A DNA stretch of 64,000 bases. It comes from Sphingopyxis sp. GW247-27LB (GTDB taxonomy: Bacteria > Pseudomonadota > Alphaproteobacteria > Sphingomonadales > Sphingomonadaceae). The stretch covers positions 861,280-925,279 of the forward strand of contig NZ_NIWD01000008.1 of the NCBI RefSeq assembly GCF_002277025.1, written 5' to 3'. Position 1 is the stretch's first letter. The number at the start of each line of letters is the position of its first letter. Positions 17,780-25,833 of this stretch are shown one piece after another. Position numbers and translations under genes: made by a program. The notes beneath the pieces were generated by a model. The model did no database searches and was not told the origin of the DNA. It saw nothing but the letters and a program-made list of their open reading frames with translations.

Positions 17780-19657
17780 TCATCCTCCCGGCCAGCGATG
17801 CGAAAGCCCCATGGCCCGCCGAAAGAAGCGGGCGAGGCGCAGTTCGTCGGTGAGCCCCATCGCACCATGGATCTGGACGGCGCCCTCGCCGACGGTTCGC
17901 GCCGCTTCACGCGCCACGCGCGCCGACGCCTCGGCGAACTCCGGTGCGCCCGGCCCGATATCGGCGAGCAGGGGCGTCGCGAGGTCCGTGAGGGCGCCTG
18001 CCTTTTTCACGGCAAGATGCATGTCGACCAAGCGATGCCGCAGCACCTGGAAATCGGCGATCGGCCGGCCGAATTGGCTTCGCGTCCGGGCATATTGTAC
18101 CGCATCCTCATACATGGTCCGGCAGAGACCGGAGATTTCCGCGGCGTCCAGGATGGCAAGCGCTGCACGAGCCCAGCACCGGGTCGCGTCGTCGGGCGCG
18201 AGGTCGATCGCCGCTTCGCGCGTGACAGCGGCGGGCGCCAGTTGCCCGCCTTCGCCTTTCAGGCGCGTCGCGACCCAATGCGTCGCCCAGGGAAGAACGA
18301 GGCCCGCGCGCCCAAGTTCGCTTGCGACGATCAGCGCTTCGCGCGCGCCCGAACCGATGCCGCCGAGCTCGGCCGGAACGCCAATCGCATCGAGGGCCAA
18401 CGGGGGTACCAGGTCCGACCAGGCGGCATCCGTCCGTTTCCCCGCCTGCTGCTCGAAAAAGCGCGCCAGCGTTTCGCGGAATATCGCGAGATCGTCCTCG
18501 GGCGGATCGAAAGGTGCCGCAGCGCCCTCGATCGCGAGGCTTGCAATGATGTCGCGCTGAATCTCGTTCGTGCCGCCGAAGATCGTGGCCGCCCGATTGT
18601 TGAGATAGCGGGGAACCGCGACCTCCAATATATCGGGGAGGGGGCGGGCGCCGATGCCCGCGGCCATGTCGATCGCCAATGCGTCGAGGCGCTGCATTTC
18701 CTCGGTCCCCAATATCTTGAGTGCCGAAGGGCGGATGGGGTCCGACGTCGCGAGCCCCGTGAGCTCGATCGCCTGCAAGCCCGCGATCGCGGCCGCGCGT
18801 TCGGCCAGCCGGTCGGTGTGTCCCGGCCCGTCGATCCATCCCGTGGCGAGCGCTGCCTCGCGAAGATCGTCGAGTTGCGCGAGGATTCCGGGCGCATAGC
18901 GTCCCCCGCGCTCGAAGCTGAGCAGATGCTTGGCGACACTCCAGCCCTCGTTTTCGTCGCCGAGCCGCTGGTTTTTCGGGACCCGGACATCGTCGAAGAA
19001 TATCTGGTTGAACTCATGCTCGCCCGCGAGCGTGGGGATCGGCACGACGCTGATCCCCGCACTCGCCATATCGAGCAGGAGGAAGGTGATGCCCGCCTGT
19101 CGCCGGCCTTCGCTGCTGGTCCGGACAAGGCAGAACATCCGGTTCGCGAAATGGGCGTGCGTCGTCCAGATCTTGGAACCGTTGAGGATATAATCGTCGC
19201 CGTCGGCAACGGCGCGGAGTTGAAGCGACGCCAGGTCGGATCCGGCTCCCGGCTCCGAATAGCCCTGGCACCAATAATCCTCGCCCGACAGGATGCGCGG
19301 CAGGAGTTCGGCCTTCTGCTGGTCCGAGCCATGATGCATGATCACGGGCGCGACCATCTTCAGGCCCATGGGAGCCAGCGAAGGCGCACGCGCGGCGGCG
19401 CACTCGCTCGCGAAAATATAGCGCTGCAAGTCGGACCAGCCGGGCCCGCCATATTCGACCGGCCAATCGGGCGCTGCCCAACCCCGTGCGTGCAGGAGCC
19501 GCTGCCACGGAAGCGTGACCGCCGGATCGTGGAACACGCTGGTGGCGCGGCGCGTCCGGCGCTGGAATTCGGGAGGCAGTTCGTCGGTCAGAAAGGCGCG
19601 AACCTCATCGCGGAAGGCGCGATCCTCGTCGGCCATCAGATAATCGAGCATCGTCAT
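17780..19657 (-). CDS. Two-domain acyl-CoA dehydrogenase (FadE34/ACAD11-like)
   Basis: A 625-residue flavoprotein. Residues 1 to about 395 are a full acyl-CoA dehydrogenase (QGYSEPGAGSDLAS FAD/substrate loop; IFGGTNEIQRDI near 390). Residues 400-625 are a second, shorter copy that keeps the N-terminal helices and C-terminal four-helix bundle (YARTRSQFGRPIADFQVLRH, IHGAMGLTDE) but has almost no middle beta domain. This resembles a fused alpha-beta heterodimer as in steroid side-chain FadE enzymes. Gly replaces the Glu of the YEGT-type catalytic site, so any base must be elsewhere. The ATG overlaps the APH-fold gene stop (ATGA). It is the last gene of the operon. Confidence 0.85.
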   Translation of the reverse strand: MTMLDYLMADEDRAFRDEVRAFLTDELPPEFQRRTRRATSVFHDPAVTLPWQRLLHARGWAAPDWPVEYGGPGWSDLQRYIFASECAAARAPSLAPMGLKMVAPVIMHHGSDQQKAELLPRILSGEDYWCQGYSEPGAGSDLASLQLRAVADGDDYILNGSKIWTTHAHFANRMFCLVRTSSEGRRQAGITFLLLDMASAGISVVPIPTLAGEHEFNQIFFDDVRVPKNQRLGDENEGWSVAKHLLSFERGGRYAPGILAQLDDLREAALATGWIDGPGHTDRLAERAAAIAGLQAIELTGLATSDPIRPSALKILGTEEMQRLDALAIDMAAGIGARPLPDILEVAVPRYLNNRAATIFGGTNEIQRDIIASLAIEGAAAPFDPPEDDLAIFRETLARFFEQQAGKRTDAAWSDLVPPLALDAIGVPAELGGIGSGAREALIVASELGRAGLVLPWATHWVATRLKGEGGQLAPAAVTREAAIDLAPDDATRCWARAALAILDAAEISGLCRTMYEDAVQYARTRSQFGRPIADFQVLRHRLVDMHLAVKKAGALTDLATPLLADIGPGAPEFAEASARVAREAARTVGEGAVQIHGAMGLTDELRLARFFRRAMGLSHRWPGG

Positions 19658-20700
19658 GATCGGCGTCGCAAGAGCGAGTGGGCCTGTTCGGCCAAGGCGG
19701 GGCAGGGATTGGCGATCGCGGCGCCATCGGGCGTCGTTCCCGCAAGGGCGCGGGCATAGACGCCCTGACCGATCGCGGCGAGGCGGAAGGCCGCGAAGGC
19801 AAGGTAGAAGTCCCAGTCGCCGATCGCGTCGCGCCCGGTTCGCCGGCAATAGGCGGCGACATAGGCGGCCTCGTCGGGAATCCCCGAGGTCCGGAAATCG
19901 ACACCGGGCAGGCTGCCCCAGCTTGGCGAGGCCGAGTGCCACATGAAGCCATTGTAGCCGAGATCGGCGAGCGGATGGCCGATCGTCGACAATTCCCAGT
20001 CGAGCACCGCGATCAGCCGCGGTTCGGTCGGATGGAACATCATGTTTTCGAGCCGGTAGTCGCCATGGACGATCGCCGGCGCTTCGTCGTCGGGAATGCG
20101 CGGCGGCAATTCGGCGATCAACGCCTCCATGGCCGCGATATTTTCGGTCTCGGCCGCACGATATTGCTTCGACCAGCGCGCGACCTGCCGGGCGAAATAG
20201 CCGGTTGGCCGGCCGAAATCGGCAAGGCCGGCCGCCGCCGGATCGACGACATGGAGTTTCGCGAGCGTCGCATTGAGTTCGTCGTAGACCGCGGTGCGAT
20301 CGGCGGCCGGGAGGCCCGCGAGCGTCGCATCGCGGAAGATGCGGCCTTCGAGATAGTCCATCACATAGAAAGCCGTGCCGACGACATCCGCGTCATCGCA
20401 CATCGCGCGCATGCGCGGCACCGGAACCCCGCTGTCGCGGAGCGCGGCCATGACGCGATATTCGCGGTCGATCTGGTGTGCGCTCGCGAGCAATGCGCCC
20501 GGCGGTTTCTTGCGCAGCACGAAACGCCCGGCTTCGGTCGCCAGCAGAAAGGTCGGGTTGGATGCGCCGCCGACGAATTGCCATACGTCGAGGCGGGGCC
20601 CGCATCCGAGCGTGCGGTCGAGCCATGAGGCAAGCCGCCTTTCGTCGAAGCGGTGGCGTTCGCCGACAACCGAGAGGCGCGGCGCCGAGGATTCCGTCAT
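19654..20700 (-). CDS. APH-fold phosphotransferase (ACAD10/11 kinase-domain-like)
   Basis: A 348-residue aminoglycoside-phosphotransferase-fold kinase. The catalytic loop is HGDYRLENMMF (Brenner-type HxDxxxxN), and the metal-binding segment is VLDWELSTIGHPLADLGY in place of the protein-kinase DFG. The ATP-binding lysine is in RFVLRKKPPG. This subgroup occurs fused to, or beside, acyl-CoA dehydrogenases. In animal ACAD10/11 the kinase domain phosphorylates 4-hydroxyacyl-CoA before elimination. Four-base overlaps with both neighbours make that chemistry likely here, though this is inference. Confidence 0.82.
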   Translation of the reverse strand: MTESSAPRLSVVGERHRFDERRLASWLDRTLGCGPRLDVWQFVGGASNPTFLLATEAGRFVLRKKPPGALLASAHQIDREYRVMAALRDSGVPVPRMRAMCDDADVVGTAFYVMDYLEGRIFRDATLAGLPAADRTAVYDELNATLAKLHVVDPAAAGLADFGRPTGYFARQVARWSKQYRAAETENIAAMEALIAELPPRIPDDEAPAIVHGDYRLENMMFHPTEPRLIAVLDWELSTIGHPLADLGYNGFMWHSASPSWGSLPGVDFRTSGIPDEAAYVAAYCRRTGRDAIGDWDFYLAFAAFRLAAIGQGVYARALAGTTPDGAAIANPCPALAEQAHSLLRRRS

Positions 20701-22568
20701 GCCTCGCGAAGCTCCACCACACCGGCCTCGAGCGGCGCCGCATAGAGCCGTTCGACCAGGCCGCTCCGGCGCTCGAGCGTCGCGCGTTGATTCACATAGC
20801 CCTTGTCGGTGATCTCTCCCGCGTCGATCGACGCGGGCTCGCGCATCAATATCACGCGACCGACACGCCGCGAACTGCCGCCGGCGCCGGCATTGAAATC
20901 GCGCAGCCGCGCGCTCAATTGCCGCGCCAGCGTGTCGAAGGGATCGGTTGCCGGATCGCCGCGCTTCGCTTCTTCGATGGCCGCCGCCGAGGGCCAGGCG
21001 AGCAAGCCGATATAGGGCCGGTCCTGTCCCGCGATCACCGCGTCCTGCAGGAAGGGCGAGCAGGCGGCGAGAATGTCGGGCCGCAGCGTGCCGACCGAGA
21101 CCCAGGTCCCGCTGTCGAGCTTGAAATCCTCGGTCACCCGCCCGTCGAACACGAGGCCCTGCAAGGGATCGTCGGGGTCGAGGAAGCGCGCCGCGTCGCC
21201 GAGACGGTAGAAGCCTTCGTCGTCGAACGCCTCGGCGGTGCGCGTCGGGTCCTTGTGATAGCCGCTCGTCACCGTGGGCCCCTTGACGCGGACCTCATAT
21301 TTGTCGCCCGACGGCACCAGCTTCAGCAGCGTTCCGGGCAGCGGCAGCCCGATCAGCCCGACGCGGCCCGTCGCCCAATGGACGACGGTTACGCCCTGGG
21401 TTTCGGTCGCGCCGTACATCGTGACCATCGGAATGCGCTCGCCGGTTTCGAGGACGGCGAGCGCCTGGAGGCGGTCGCTGATGTCGCTCGACAGCGTCGC
21501 GCCGCCATAGCCCATGTAGGCGAGGTTGCGGAAAAAGGATCGGCGCAGCTTCGGATCGCGCTCCATCGCGTCGGCGAGCATGCCGAACGCTATCGGCGCC
21601 GAGCCGAAAACGGTGGGCGATACCTCGTAGAGGTTCCGGATCGTCGTCTCGAACAGCCCGGGAACGGGCTTGCCCTCGTCGAGATAGAGCGTGCCGCCAT
21701 TGGCGAGATTGTTGTTGAAGGTGATGTTGCCCGCCGAGATATGGCTCCACGGCATCCAGTCGAGCGCCTGCGGGGGCTGATGCTCCGCTTCGTCTTCGTC
21801 GCGCAGCCCCTCCTGCGCGGCAACGACGGACGCCATCATTCCGTGCGTCTGCGGAACGCATTTGGGAAGCCCCGTCGATCCCGAGGTGAAGAGATATTTG
21901 CCGATATCGGCGTGGCCGATCGCCGCCAGCGCCGCCGTCACGGCCGGCGTCGGTTCGGGCGCGGTCAGGTCCGCGAAGGGCAGTGTTCCGTCGCCGCCAT
22001 CGACGGTGACGAAGACGAGACCGGGGTCGAGCGCGCGCAAGCTCTGGAAGGCGCGGGCGAAGGGCGCGGCCTGCTGGGCGAAGACGATGCGCGGCCGCAC
22101 CATGTCCCAGGCGTGCTTCAGTTTCGCATGATCGGTGGAGATCAGGCTGTAGGCGGGGCTTATCGGCGCGGCGGGGACCCCCGCGGTGTAGCAGCCGAGC
22201 ATCAGCAGCGCGTGCTCGACCGAATTGGCCGACAGGATCATGACGCTGTTGTCCGCCCCCAGTCCGCGATCAAGCAGCCATTGCGCGATGCCGTGAACCG
22301 CGCGCTTCGCCTCGCCATAGGTCACGCCGCGCCAGGGGCCGTGGCCGGGCTCGCGCTGCATGATGAAGGGACGGTCGGGATGTTCGGCGGCGCGGGCGGC
22401 GAACAGGTGGCCTATCGATTGCGCGGGTTCGGCGAGCGCATGGTTCGAACGGATCAGGATGCACCCGTCCGGTCGTCTTTCGACGGAAATGTCGGGGCCC
22501 TTCTGGGGAAGACGCTTGAAAGGGATATCGTCCGTTCGCCGTGGATCCGCTGCCACAATCTTCTCCAT
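20697..22568 (-). CDS. Acyl-CoA ligase, feruloyl-CoA synthetase-like
   Basis: A 623-residue ANL-superfamily adenylating enzyme. The P-loop motif is YLFTSGSTGLPK (about residue 230), the A5-type motif is MYGATETQG, and the hinge Asp lies in FYRLGDAARF. Overall it resembles feruloyl-CoA synthase (long N-terminus, DFKLDSGTWVSVG and DKGYVNQRATLERR near the C-terminus). It forms an acyl-AMP and then the CoA thioester of a carboxylic acid. It is translationally coupled to the APH-fold kinase by a 4-base overlap and lies 49 bp after the TonB receptor gene. Substrate unknown. Confidence 0.82.
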   Translation of the reverse strand: MEKIVAADPRRTDDIPFKRLPQKGPDISVERRPDGCILIRSNHALAEPAQSIGHLFAARAAEHPDRPFIMQREPGHGPWRGVTYGEAKRAVHGIAQWLLDRGLGADNSVMILSANSVEHALLMLGCYTAGVPAAPISPAYSLISTDHAKLKHAWDMVRPRIVFAQQAAPFARAFQSLRALDPGLVFVTVDGGDGTLPFADLTAPEPTPAVTAALAAIGHADIGKYLFTSGSTGLPKCVPQTHGMMASVVAAQEGLRDEDEAEHQPPQALDWMPWSHISAGNITFNNNLANGGTLYLDEGKPVPGLFETTIRNLYEVSPTVFGSAPIAFGMLADAMERDPKLRRSFFRNLAYMGYGGATLSSDISDRLQALAVLETGERIPMVTMYGATETQGVTVVHWATGRVGLIGLPLPGTLLKLVPSGDKYEVRVKGPTVTSGYHKDPTRTAEAFDDEGFYRLGDAARFLDPDDPLQGLVFDGRVTEDFKLDSGTWVSVGTLRPDILAACSPFLQDAVIAGQDRPYIGLLAWPSAAAIEEAKRGDPATDPFDTLARQLSARLRDFNAGAGGSSRRVGRVILMREPASIDAGEITDKGYVNQRATLERRSGLVERLYAAPLEAGVVELREA

Positions 22569-22617
22569 CCGCTGCCGCGACGCGCCGACGGGCCGGAGCG
22601 TCGCGGCGGCAACTCCA

Positions 22618-24873
22618 TCAGAAATTGAACTTCAGATCGACTCCGAATTCGCGGGGATTGCCGAACAGGCCCTCGGTGAACAGCGGCGGAGCGTCGAGCG
22701 CGAGGCTGAGATAGCGCTCGTCGAACAGGTTGCGCGCCCAAATGCCTATCGTCCATTTGTCGCTGCCCGGCGACCAGTTCAGATTGGCGTTGACGATGTT
22801 GTACGCGCCGAGCCGTTCGCTGGGCGCCTGGGTATAATTGCCCCAGCGCGCGCCGTTGTAGACATATTGAAGCGTCGCATCGAGCGTGCCGCCGCCCACG
22901 TCGGCGGTGGCGGTCGCGGAGACCGACCCGTTCCATTTCGGCGAGTAGACGAGGGCCCGGCCGCTATAGTCGATCACCGTCGTCGGGCTCGCCTGGACGG
23001 TGAACTCGTCATATTTGGCGTCGAGATAGCCGAGCGTGCCGCTGATACGGAAAAAGCGCGACGGGACGATTTCGGCCTCGATCTCGAACCCCTTTGTCGT
23101 CGCTTTCGCGGCGTTGAGGATCGTCGACGACGCCTGCGGCGGCGTTCCACGATAGAGCACCTGATTGACCTGCATATTGTCCCATTTGTTGAGGAACAGC
23201 GACAGGTTGAAGCGGACATGCTTGTCGAAAAGGTCCGATTTCAGCCCGAGTTCGAAGGAATCGACGAATTCGGGATCATAGGGGCCGATGTCGGCCGCGC
23301 TCGTCACGCGTCCGTTGAAGCCACCCGATTTGAAGCCGCGGGCATAGAAGCCATAGAGCATCGCATCGTCGGTCAGCTTGTAGTCGAGCCCGATCTTGCC
23401 GCCGAAATTGGTCCAGCTTTCGCGGCCGGTCGCCGGCATATTGTCGGCAGGATAGGGGTTTTTGATCGCGCCCACGAGGTTGCCGAAGCCCAGCGCGGGA
23501 TTGGTCCCGTTCGGCTGGATCCACGTCGACGCGTCTTCCGACAGGCGCACTTTTTCATGGCTGACACGGACGCCGCCCTGAAGCCTCAGGCGATCGGTGA
23601 TGTCCCAATAGATCTGGGTGAAGGCGGCGAGGTTCGTCGTGCGCTGGTTCGCGAGGTTCACCGAGATATTTCTCGGATCGACGAAGGCCGTCCATCCCTG
23701 GCCCACCGAGTCATAGCCCCAGAGCTGGGCATAGACGCCGACCAGCCACTGGAAGCGGTCGGACAATTCCATCTGGTTGCGCAGTTCCTGCGAGAATTGC
23801 CAGCCCTTGTCGCGACCGACCTGCGCATAGCCATAGAGGTCGATGCCGTCGATGTCCTGATAGCCGAAGGTGTTGTAGTGCGAATAGTTGGTGACTGACG
23901 TCAGCTTGCCGATGTCCGTCGTCGCGTTGATCGTCAGCGTGGTGCTGATCGTGTCGGTGTCGTGCTGGTCGGGAACGTCCGAATAGACCTTGAAGTCGTA
24001 CGGCGTGTTGGGCCGATAGAATATCTCGCCGGGATAGGCGATGTTGAGCAGCACGTCGGTGCCGTTACGCATTCGCCGCAGTTCGGTGATCAGCGTCGCG
24101 TCGAAGTCGCTCGACGGCGCCCAGCGCAGATAGCCGCGCACCGTGGTGCTGTTGAGGCCGCCGATCCGGTCGCCGGTGTAGAGGTTGGTATAGAAGCCGT
24201 CGCGGCTGCGATGCGACACCGCGACCTTGGCGGCCAATGTGTCGGTGATCGGGGCGTTGAAAGCCGCCTGCACGTCGACGCGGCTGTAGTTGCCGATCGT
24301 GACCTGACCATAGGCGCCATATTCGCCGGTGGGCTGGCGGGTGATGAAGTTGATCACGCCGCCCGTCGTGTTCGCGCCGAACAACGTACCCTGCGGGCCG
24401 CGCAACACTTCGACGCGCTCCATGTCGAACTGGTCGCTGAGGCCGAGCGCGTTGCTGGAGGCGACGACCCCGTCGACGACCGTGCCGACCTCGGTTCCGA
24501 CATAAGGCGACGGATTGGCCGCGATACCGATGCCGCGGATGACGTAGGAGGCGGAGAGGCTCAGCCCGCCGTTCACCTGGACCTGAACATTGGGAACGGT
24601 CGCGGTGATCTGGCTGAGGTCCTGTTGATGCAGGCGCTCGAGCGTCTCGCCGGTGACGGCGCTGACCGACAGCGGAACGTCCTGCAGATTTTCGGCGCGC
24701 TTTTGCGCGGTGACGATGATTTCCTGCAACCCGCTGCCGTCGTTCGCCGTGCTCGCGTCGGGGGCGGCGGTGGCGGCCTCCTGACTCCAAGCGGGGGTTG
24801 CGATCGCGACGCCGCTCGCCCCCAGTATCAACAGGTTACGAAGCGTCGCGAGACAATTGGTCTTCCCCTTCAT
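22618..24873 (-). CDS. TonB-dependent outer-membrane receptor
   Basis: A 751-residue receptor of the sphingomonad FecA/CirA-like type. It has a signal peptide (MKGKTNCLATLRNLLILGAS...), a TonB box-like EIIVTAQKRAENLQDVP, a plug with VEVLRGPQGTLFGANTTGG, and a C-terminal FGVDLKFNF ending in the aromatic residue used for barrel assembly. The ribosome binding site GGAGAGG precedes the ATG. Its place inside the catabolic operon suggests that it imports the pathway substrate. Confidence 0.9.
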   Translation of the reverse strand: MKGKTNCLATLRNLLILGASGVAIATPAWSQEAATAAPDASTANDGSGLQEIIVTAQKRAENLQDVPLSVSAVTGETLERLHQQDLSQITATVPNVQVQVNGGLSLSASYVIRGIGIAANPSPYVGTEVGTVVDGVVASSNALGLSDQFDMERVEVLRGPQGTLFGANTTGGVINFITRQPTGEYGAYGQVTIGNYSRVDVQAAFNAPITDTLAAKVAVSHRSRDGFYTNLYTGDRIGGLNSTTVRGYLRWAPSSDFDATLITELRRMRNGTDVLLNIAYPGEIFYRPNTPYDFKVYSDVPDQHDTDTISTTLTINATTDIGKLTSVTNYSHYNTFGYQDIDGIDLYGYAQVGRDKGWQFSQELRNQMELSDRFQWLVGVYAQLWGYDSVGQGWTAFVDPRNISVNLANQRTTNLAAFTQIYWDITDRLRLQGGVRVSHEKVRLSEDASTWIQPNGTNPALGFGNLVGAIKNPYPADNMPATGRESWTNFGGKIGLDYKLTDDAMLYGFYARGFKSGGFNGRVTSAADIGPYDPEFVDSFELGLKSDLFDKHVRFNLSLFLNKWDNMQVNQVLYRGTPPQASSTILNAAKATTKGFEIEAEIVPSRFFRISGTLGYLDAKYDEFTVQASPTTVIDYSGRALVYSPKWNGSVSATATADVGGGTLDATLQYVYNGARWGNYTQAPSERLGAYNIVNANLNWSPGSDKWTIGIWARNLFDERYLSLALDAPPLFTEGLFGNPREFGVDLKFNF

Positions 24874-24912
24874 CTTTCCTCTCCTTCATTCCCATCTTGA
24901 TCGCCTTGTTGT

Positions 24913-25833
24913 TCAGGCGTTGAAATTCAGCTTGAGGCCGGGACGCGGCCAGCGGCACCGGAACAGCTTCCCGCTGTGCGATCCGGTGATCCATGCGGTG
25001 CGCATGTCGGGCCCGCCGAAGCAGATATTGGTGGTCGATCCGTCGGGCACGGGCACATGCTCGATGACCCCGCTTTCGGGGTCGAAGATGCTGATGCCGC
25101 CGTTGCGCAGCGTGCCGACGCAGACGCGTCCACCGGCTTCGACCGCGAGGCTGTCGAGCATCGACTTGCCCGGAATCGGACCCAGGACATTGTCGTCCCA
25201 GGCCGGCCCCTCGGGCGCGATCTCGCCGGGGCCGGTAATCTCGAACCAGTGCAGCCGCCCCGTCAGCGTCTCGGCGACCCAGAGCCGCGTCCCGTCGGGC
25301 GACAGGCCGACGCCGTTCGGGGTGACCATATGGTCGCGCAGGCGGCGGATCAGCGATCCGTCGGGGCGGCAATAAAGCAGATGGCCGTGATGCATCGTCT
25401 CGACCGCCATCTTGCCGGGATCGGTGAACCACATGCCGCCGTCGGCATCGAAGACCAGGTCGTTCGGACCGCGCAGCGGCCGGCCGTCGCATTCGGTGTA
25501 GAGCGTGGTCACCTCGCCGGTCGCAAGATCGACCCGCTGTACCGAGCCGCTGACATAGTCGTCGGAGGGAAAGCCGTTCGGCCCGAGCGTCCCGTCTTCA
25601 TGCTTCACATAGGCGAAGCCGCCGTTGTTCACGACATAGCAGGCGCCGTCGGGACCGATCGCGGCACCGTTCGGCCCCCCGTCGAAGTTCGCGACGATTT
25701 CGGTGGATCCGTCCGGGTGGACGCGGGTCAGCGTCTGACGGCGGATCTCGACGAGCAGGACCGACCCGTCGGCCATGGCGATCGGACCTTCGGGAAACCA
25801 TAAATCCTCGGCGACGACGTCCATTTCGATCAT
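24913..25833 (-). CDS. SMP-30/gluconolactonase family lactonase
   Basis: A 306-residue six-bladed propeller of the SMP-30 family. Metal-site signatures are WFPEGP (Glu near residue 17), PNDLVFDADGGMWFTDPG and TPNGVGLSPDGTRLWVAE. These enzymes use one divalent metal to hydrolyse lactones to hydroxy acids. There is no signal peptide, so it is cytosolic. The ATG overlaps the dikinase stop (ATGA) and has a strong GGAGGAG site. In this operon it may open a lactone whose hydroxy acid is then CoA-activated. Confidence 0.85.
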   Translation of the reverse strand: MIEMDVVAEDLWFPEGPIAMADGSVLLVEIRRQTLTRVHPDGSTEIVANFDGGPNGAAIGPDGACYVVNNGGFAYVKHEDGTLGPNGFPSDDYVSGSVQRVDLATGEVTTLYTECDGRPLRGPNDLVFDADGGMWFTDPGKMAVETMHHGHLLYCRPDGSLIRRLRDHMVTPNGVGLSPDGTRLWVAETLTGRLHWFEITGPGEIAPEGPAWDDNVLGPIPGKSMLDSLAVEAGGRVCVGTLRNGGISIFDPESGVIEHVPVPDGSTTNICFGGPDMRTAWITGSHSGKLFRCRWPRPGLKLNFNA

